A stretch of 64,000 nt of DNA from Primulina eburnea (lineage: Eukaryota; Streptophyta; Magnoliopsida; Lamiales; Gesneriaceae): assembly GCF_022965805.1 (NCBI RefSeq), contig NW_027330829.1, positions 1 through 64,000 on the forward strand. The letters are read 5' to 3'. Below are positions 60,647-64,000 of this stretch, piece after piece; within the stretch, counting starts at the first letter, position 1, and each line of letters begins with the position of its first letter. Below the pieces are notes generated by a model that had not been told where the DNA came from, searched no databases, and worked only from the letters and a program-made list of their open reading frames with translations. The position numbers and the translations under genes were made by a program.

Positions 60647-60808
60647 AAAATAGTTCAATGTGTTGAACGGCTTATAAAGGAGTTTATAAGCGTAAGGAAA
60701 ATTGGAAGTATGACTTCTATAAAGGAGAAAATAGTTCAAAGTGTTGAACGGCTTATAAATGTGTTTATAAGTGTAAAGAAAAATAGAAGTATGACTTCTA
60801 TGAGAGAA
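60647..60808 (+). repeat. 81-bp tandem duplication in copia LTR
   Basis: AAAATAGTTCAA...GACTTCTAT occurs at 60647 and again at 60728, with several differences between the two. The LTR fragment at 26656-27661 has a single copy, so this distinguishes two LTR lineages. Confidence 0.85.
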
Positions 60809-61140
60809 ATATAAATTTTGATTTATGGAAGTGTTCCTAAATTAAAATTTGGGCCAAGTGAATAATGTAATTGAAAATTGTGATTTTCATAGACATTATT
60901 ATGGACTAAATAAATTAATTCAAGTGTTGAATTAATTAAACACTAGTGGGCCTAGTAGAGCCCAAATAATTAAATTAATTCAAGTGTTGGATTAATTAAA
61001 TAATATTGAGTCTTGTAGAGCTCAATTAAAATAATTATTTAAACTAGTGGGACTTGAGTAAATTCAAGTAATGTTTAATTAGTCTCAAATGTGTTTGAGA
61101 TAATTAAATTTAGTCCAAAGTTTTTAATTTGATTAAAAAC

Positions 61141-61150
61141 TATATTATAT
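61141..61150 (+). promoter_or_regulatory. Candidate TATA box of copia LTR
   Basis: TATATTATAT lies ~540 bp before the LTR end and is followed by GCATGCATGG. Position and composition fit a core promoter, with no direct evidence of a start site. Confidence 0.4.
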
Positions 61151-61695
61151 GCATGCATGGGAGGTGAAGAGGTGGAGATTACTTTTGAATAAAAAAATTG
61201 CATGGCATGCAACTTTTTCACTTTTGCTTTTTGCAACACCAAGACAAGAAAATTAATTCACTCTCCCTCTTCTCCACATGAAGCATGGCCGAAACCTCTA
61301 CTACTTTTCTCTCCAAGTTTTCTCCATTTTTGTGTTCTTCAATTGTTGAAGAATAAACACACTTCTCTTTGAAAAATCCTCACATTTTTCTAGTGCAAAT
61401 TGTGAGGGGATTTCCCTAGTTAGTGGTGGGCCTAATTTGAAGGAAAGTTTCAAGGTTTTGGAGGAGAGCTTGTAGATTTCTTCATGCCATTCAAGAGCTA
61501 AGGTGTTCACACCTTAGTTGGAGCCACAATCAACTTTTAAAGTTGATAGGTAATATTTCTTTAACATCCTATGAATGATGTTTTTGTTTTTGTAAATATT
61601 GCACAAGTCCTAGGGGTGGCCGAAATATTCCCTTAAAATTTTGATTTTTATGCTTCCGTTGCGTTTCCGGCCACCGTAACCGGTCCGCTTTCAAG

Positions 61696-61707
61696 TGGTA
61701 TCCGAGC
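61696..61707 (+). other. Copia primer-binding site (tRNA-iMet, one mismatch)
   Basis: TGGTATCCGAGC against the usual TGGTATCAGAGC, two bases after the LTR. The single mismatch is at the eighth position. Confidence 0.85.
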
Positions 61708-63519
61708 TTAGGTTACGGATTTTGTGTAATATTTACGTAATATTATGTTGAGATCGATTTCTAACCGCTTGAGAAATTTTTTTGTGCATGTATTGATAGG
61801 GCCGAAAATTTTTTAAGAAAACAAAAAAAAAAAAAATGTTTTTCCGGGCAGCCGAGGGGCTGCCCGAAAGGGGCTGCCCGAAAATTTCGGGCAGCCGAGG
61901 GGCAGCCCAAGGGGCTGCCCGAAATGTCTTTTTAAAATAAAAAAAAAAAATTTTTTTGTTGTTGCCGGAATCCGGCGACGGAGCTCCGGCGACGGCGATG
62001 ACGGCTAGGGTTTCCAAAAGTGTTTTGGACAATCTTAGTGTCATGGGCCTTGAGATGTTGGGCCATTGGATGGACAACATTATTTGTGAAATTTAAATGG
62101 GCCTAAGTATTTTTGGTGAAAAATGGTTTTTGGGCCCTTAAGTTTAAATTTACAATTGTTGCACATGTTTTCTCATAAAATAAATAATTGAAGTTGGACT
62201 TTAATTATTTATAGTAAATTGTGATTTACAAGAAATTCGATTATAAATAAATTAATTTGAAAGTAGACAAAGGTGTTTGTATACTTTGTTAATTTAATTT
62301 ATAATTGTGGCGGTTAGTGATTGGATCAAGATATATAATATTGGATCAATTAATTATAGTGATAATTAATTGATGGTGTATGATATGTGATATTATGCAT
62401 GAAGGATGATCAAAAGCCCAAGCCCAATTTGCTAGGTGTATGCTAGGATATTTGTGTTGTATGATTGTAATAATTATCAATTTAAAGTGGGCTTGGTTTA
62501 TGGCCCGTTCCCACCCCCATGAGATGTATCCCTATGTGCCATGGATATTTAATTGTAAATATTAGAATAGGTGAAGATCAAGATTGGAAGATGGTGGCCT
62601 TGGTGATTATGAAGATCGAAGACATGTAATATTGGATGCTAATGTAATAATGTAGTTGCATTTGCATCCCGTGCATTTACCCTAGGATTGGACCTAGGCC
62701 CGTGTTTGGCTCACACGGGCCATTAGTTTTGGGGCGATTGATCATCCTTGTACTGTTTTCTATTTATAATATATGCATGATATGTTATAAATAATGAGTA
62801 TGTGCGTTATTATTATTATAATAACAAAGTTGCATGAATCCGGCAAACATACAATCAAACATGGCGAGCTTTTAAAATAAAATTAATGATGAGACCTTTC
62901 AAAATTAAAAACCCTCATTTTGAATAAGATTCAAAATTAATATCAAGCCCGAAAAGGGGAATTATAAATTTGTTTATAATTTCCTTGTCTTCCATCGACA
63001 ATGGGTGCATGATGAACGCTACCCGTACTCGGGGCTCGGCTCATATTATTGAGGGGGCCCTGGGTGCCGGAAAGCTGTGACATCCATTGACATGGTGATG
63101 TGAACTACGTGGAACTCCCATGATTTCGGCTCATATTATTGAGGGAACTCATGGCGACCGTCCATTAAGGTTCAATATCGATGGGTTAGGCTTGACACGT
63201 AAAGATGAACGACGTCATATTATTGGGTCCTAATCAAACGTGAGACAAAAGTATACGTAGAGGGTTGCACTGGCGATGCAATTGGAAACTACCTTTTAGG
63301 AATTGTGATGGCCGATATTATTCGGGATCACAATTCGCTAATTGGACCTTACGTACCTACTGAGGAAAGAGTTTCCCGTTTTCACTAGAGGGTAGTGAAA
63401 GATGTCAAAACAGTGGGAGTAAATATTTATAAAGTTAAAGTCCATACTTTATATCTTACCAAATATTTTAAAATAGTCATCAACATTTATCTGTTTTTAC
63501 TTTTCAGTACAAATCAACA
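61708..63519 (+). other. Copia 5' leader (about 1.8 kb, non-coding)
   Basis: Lies between the primer-binding site and gag. It has A-rich tracts, a GC-rich hairpin cluster (61845-61924), CCGGCGACGG repeats near 61970, and a repeated phrase CGGCTCATATTATTGAGGG at 63037 and 63128. I see no long frame on the coding strand. Probably carries packaging or dimerisation signals. Confidence 0.7.
61845..61924 (+). repeat. Cluster of strong inverted repeats in copia leader
   Basis: CGGGCAGCC-GAGG-GGCTGCCCG forms a perfect 9-bp stem. It is followed by GGCTGCCCGAAA-A-TTTCGGGCAGCC, a perfect 12-bp stem, and then by further GGGCAGCC/GGCTGCCC halves. The halves can pair in several ways, and the block is flanked by long A-runs. 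Confidence 0.88.
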
Positions 63520-64000
63520 ATGTCTTCGATGCGCAATTCGATATCTATAATACTCGACAAACACATATTAACTGGACCTAATTACCTCACTTGGCTAAGA
63601 AATTTGAAAATAGTCTTAAATTCGGAAAGGGTAACATATACACTGACTCAGTCGCCCCCTGTTGAGGCTCCGACTGACTGCACTCCTGAGGAATTGCAGG
63701 CTTACGAGGAATGGTGTGACCATGACTTGATAGCTAGGTGTTATATGCTGACTTCTATGAACGATGAGCTACAGAGGCGTTTTGAGGGTGCAAAGAATGC
63801 TGCTGACATTCATTTGCACCTCAAGGAGCTCTTTGGAGAGCAAACGCGTCCTCTTAGGCATGCAACCGTCAAGGAGCTGATCACTTTGCGCATGCGAGAT
63901 GGGGCCTCGGTCCATGAGCATGGCCTAAAGGTGATCGGGCTCGTGGACAAGCTCGTTGGCATGGATTTGATCTTGCCTTCGGAGTTGACCACCGACGTGT
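63520..64000 (+). CDS. Copia gag, N-terminal part (open at window end)
   Basis: Starts ATG TCT TCG and stays open for 160 codons to the edge. The first ~40 residues (LTGPNYLTWLRNLKIVL) are the conserved opening of plant Ty1/copia gag. Residues ~75-160 (DLIARCYMLTSMNDELQRR, LHLKELFGEQ, TVKELITLRM) match the UBN2-type gag domain, which forms the particle shell. No stop or frameshift is visible. The zinc knuckle, protease, integrase and RT would follow outside the window. It is the only long uninterrupted plus-strand coding frame of a real gene in this window. Confidence 0.9.
   Translation, partial: MSSMRNSISIILDKHILTGPNYLTWLRNLKIVLNSERVTYTLTQSPPVEAPTDCTPEELQAYEEWCDHDLIARCYMLTSMNDELQRRFEGAKNAADIHLHLKELFGEQTRPLRHATVKELITLRMRDGASVHEHGLKVIGLVDKLVGMDLILPSELTTDV

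Larger units (their letters stand above)
59534..61693 (+). repeat. Copia 5' LTR
   Basis: About 2.16 kb, from TGTTAGAG to CGCTTTCA just before the primer-binding site. The start is fixed by comparison with uninterrupted B1; the end is inferred from TG...CA and the primer-binding site. It contains AT-rich near-repeats at 60903-61080 (TTAATTCAAGTGTTG and TAGAGCYCAA). Confidence 0.85.
59534..64000 (+). mobile_element. Ty1/copia retrotransposon, 5' part (LTR, PBS, leader, gag start)
   Basis: Plus-strand element inserted into B2 pol. Its LTR begins TGTTAGAGTAGG after CATCT (59529-59533, presumed target duplication). A primer-binding site follows at 61696, then a ~1.8-kb leader and a gag frame open to the window end. 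Pol is outside the window, so the copia assignment rests on the gag type, the primer-binding site and the position. It is the youngest layer of this nest. Confidence 0.88.

Noticed and set aside
61733..62080. Minus-strand frame of 115 codons in the copia leader
   Set aside because: It reads through poly-A tracts and GC hairpins as low-complexity F/K and G-A-P runs and is antisense to the element.

Overview
This is plant nuclear repeat DNA, most likely (peri)centromeric or other satellite-rich heterochromatin of a flowering plant. I see no host gene, tRNA or rRNA. The whole window is explained by one tandem satellite and by LTR retrotransposons inserted into it. The species cannot be named from the sequence.

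The ground layer is a 364-bp tandem repeat, present in about 80 copies (about 29 kb once the insertions are removed). On the minus strand each monomer encodes the integrase catalytic core of a Ty3/gypsy chromovirus, from the W-I-D-I-S strand before the first Asp to the K-K-N-L helix after the Glu. The second catalytic residue is already lost in every unit I read (S-G-R-D where active integrases have S-D-R-D). The period is 3n+1, so every unit shifts frame relative to its neighbour. Positions 1-12797 hold about 35 copies with no difference I could see. The remaining segments (12798-13630, 21409-26430, 27658-29765, 37545-44617, 53130-54255) are diverged units with traces of a five-unit higher-order repeat.

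Into this satellite, all on the minus strand, went two families of Del/Tekay-type chromovirus. Family A: A1 (13631-21408, TSD TTTGA, one uninterrupted 1476-codon gag-pol) and A2 (29766-37544, TSD GGTTT, 1-bp insertion in gag). Family B: B1 (44618-53129, TSD ATTGA, LTRs differing at one base by eye, 1-bp deletion in RT), a 315-bp B LTR piece (54256-54570), and B2 nested inside that piece (54571 onward, decayed pol). A Ty1/copia element on the plus strand (59534 to beyond the window) interrupts B2 and shows its LTR, primer-binding site, long leader and the start of gag. A second, doubly truncated fragment of the same copia LTR lies in the satellite at 26656-27661, beside a scrambled stretch.

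Each complete A or B element has the same parts: TG...CA LTRs, a 5-bp target duplication, a primer-binding site complementary to initiator tRNA-Met, gag with a CCHC knuckle, protease, reverse transcriptase, RNase H, integrase and a C-terminal chromodomain-like segment, then a G-rich polypurine tract. The satellite phase continues across each element, so the array existed before the insertions. The most notable signals are a satellite born from a dead integrase core; clustering of insertions at a few positions of the monomer; and a GC-rich hairpin-repeat module kept colinear in the U3 regions of two otherwise different LTR families.
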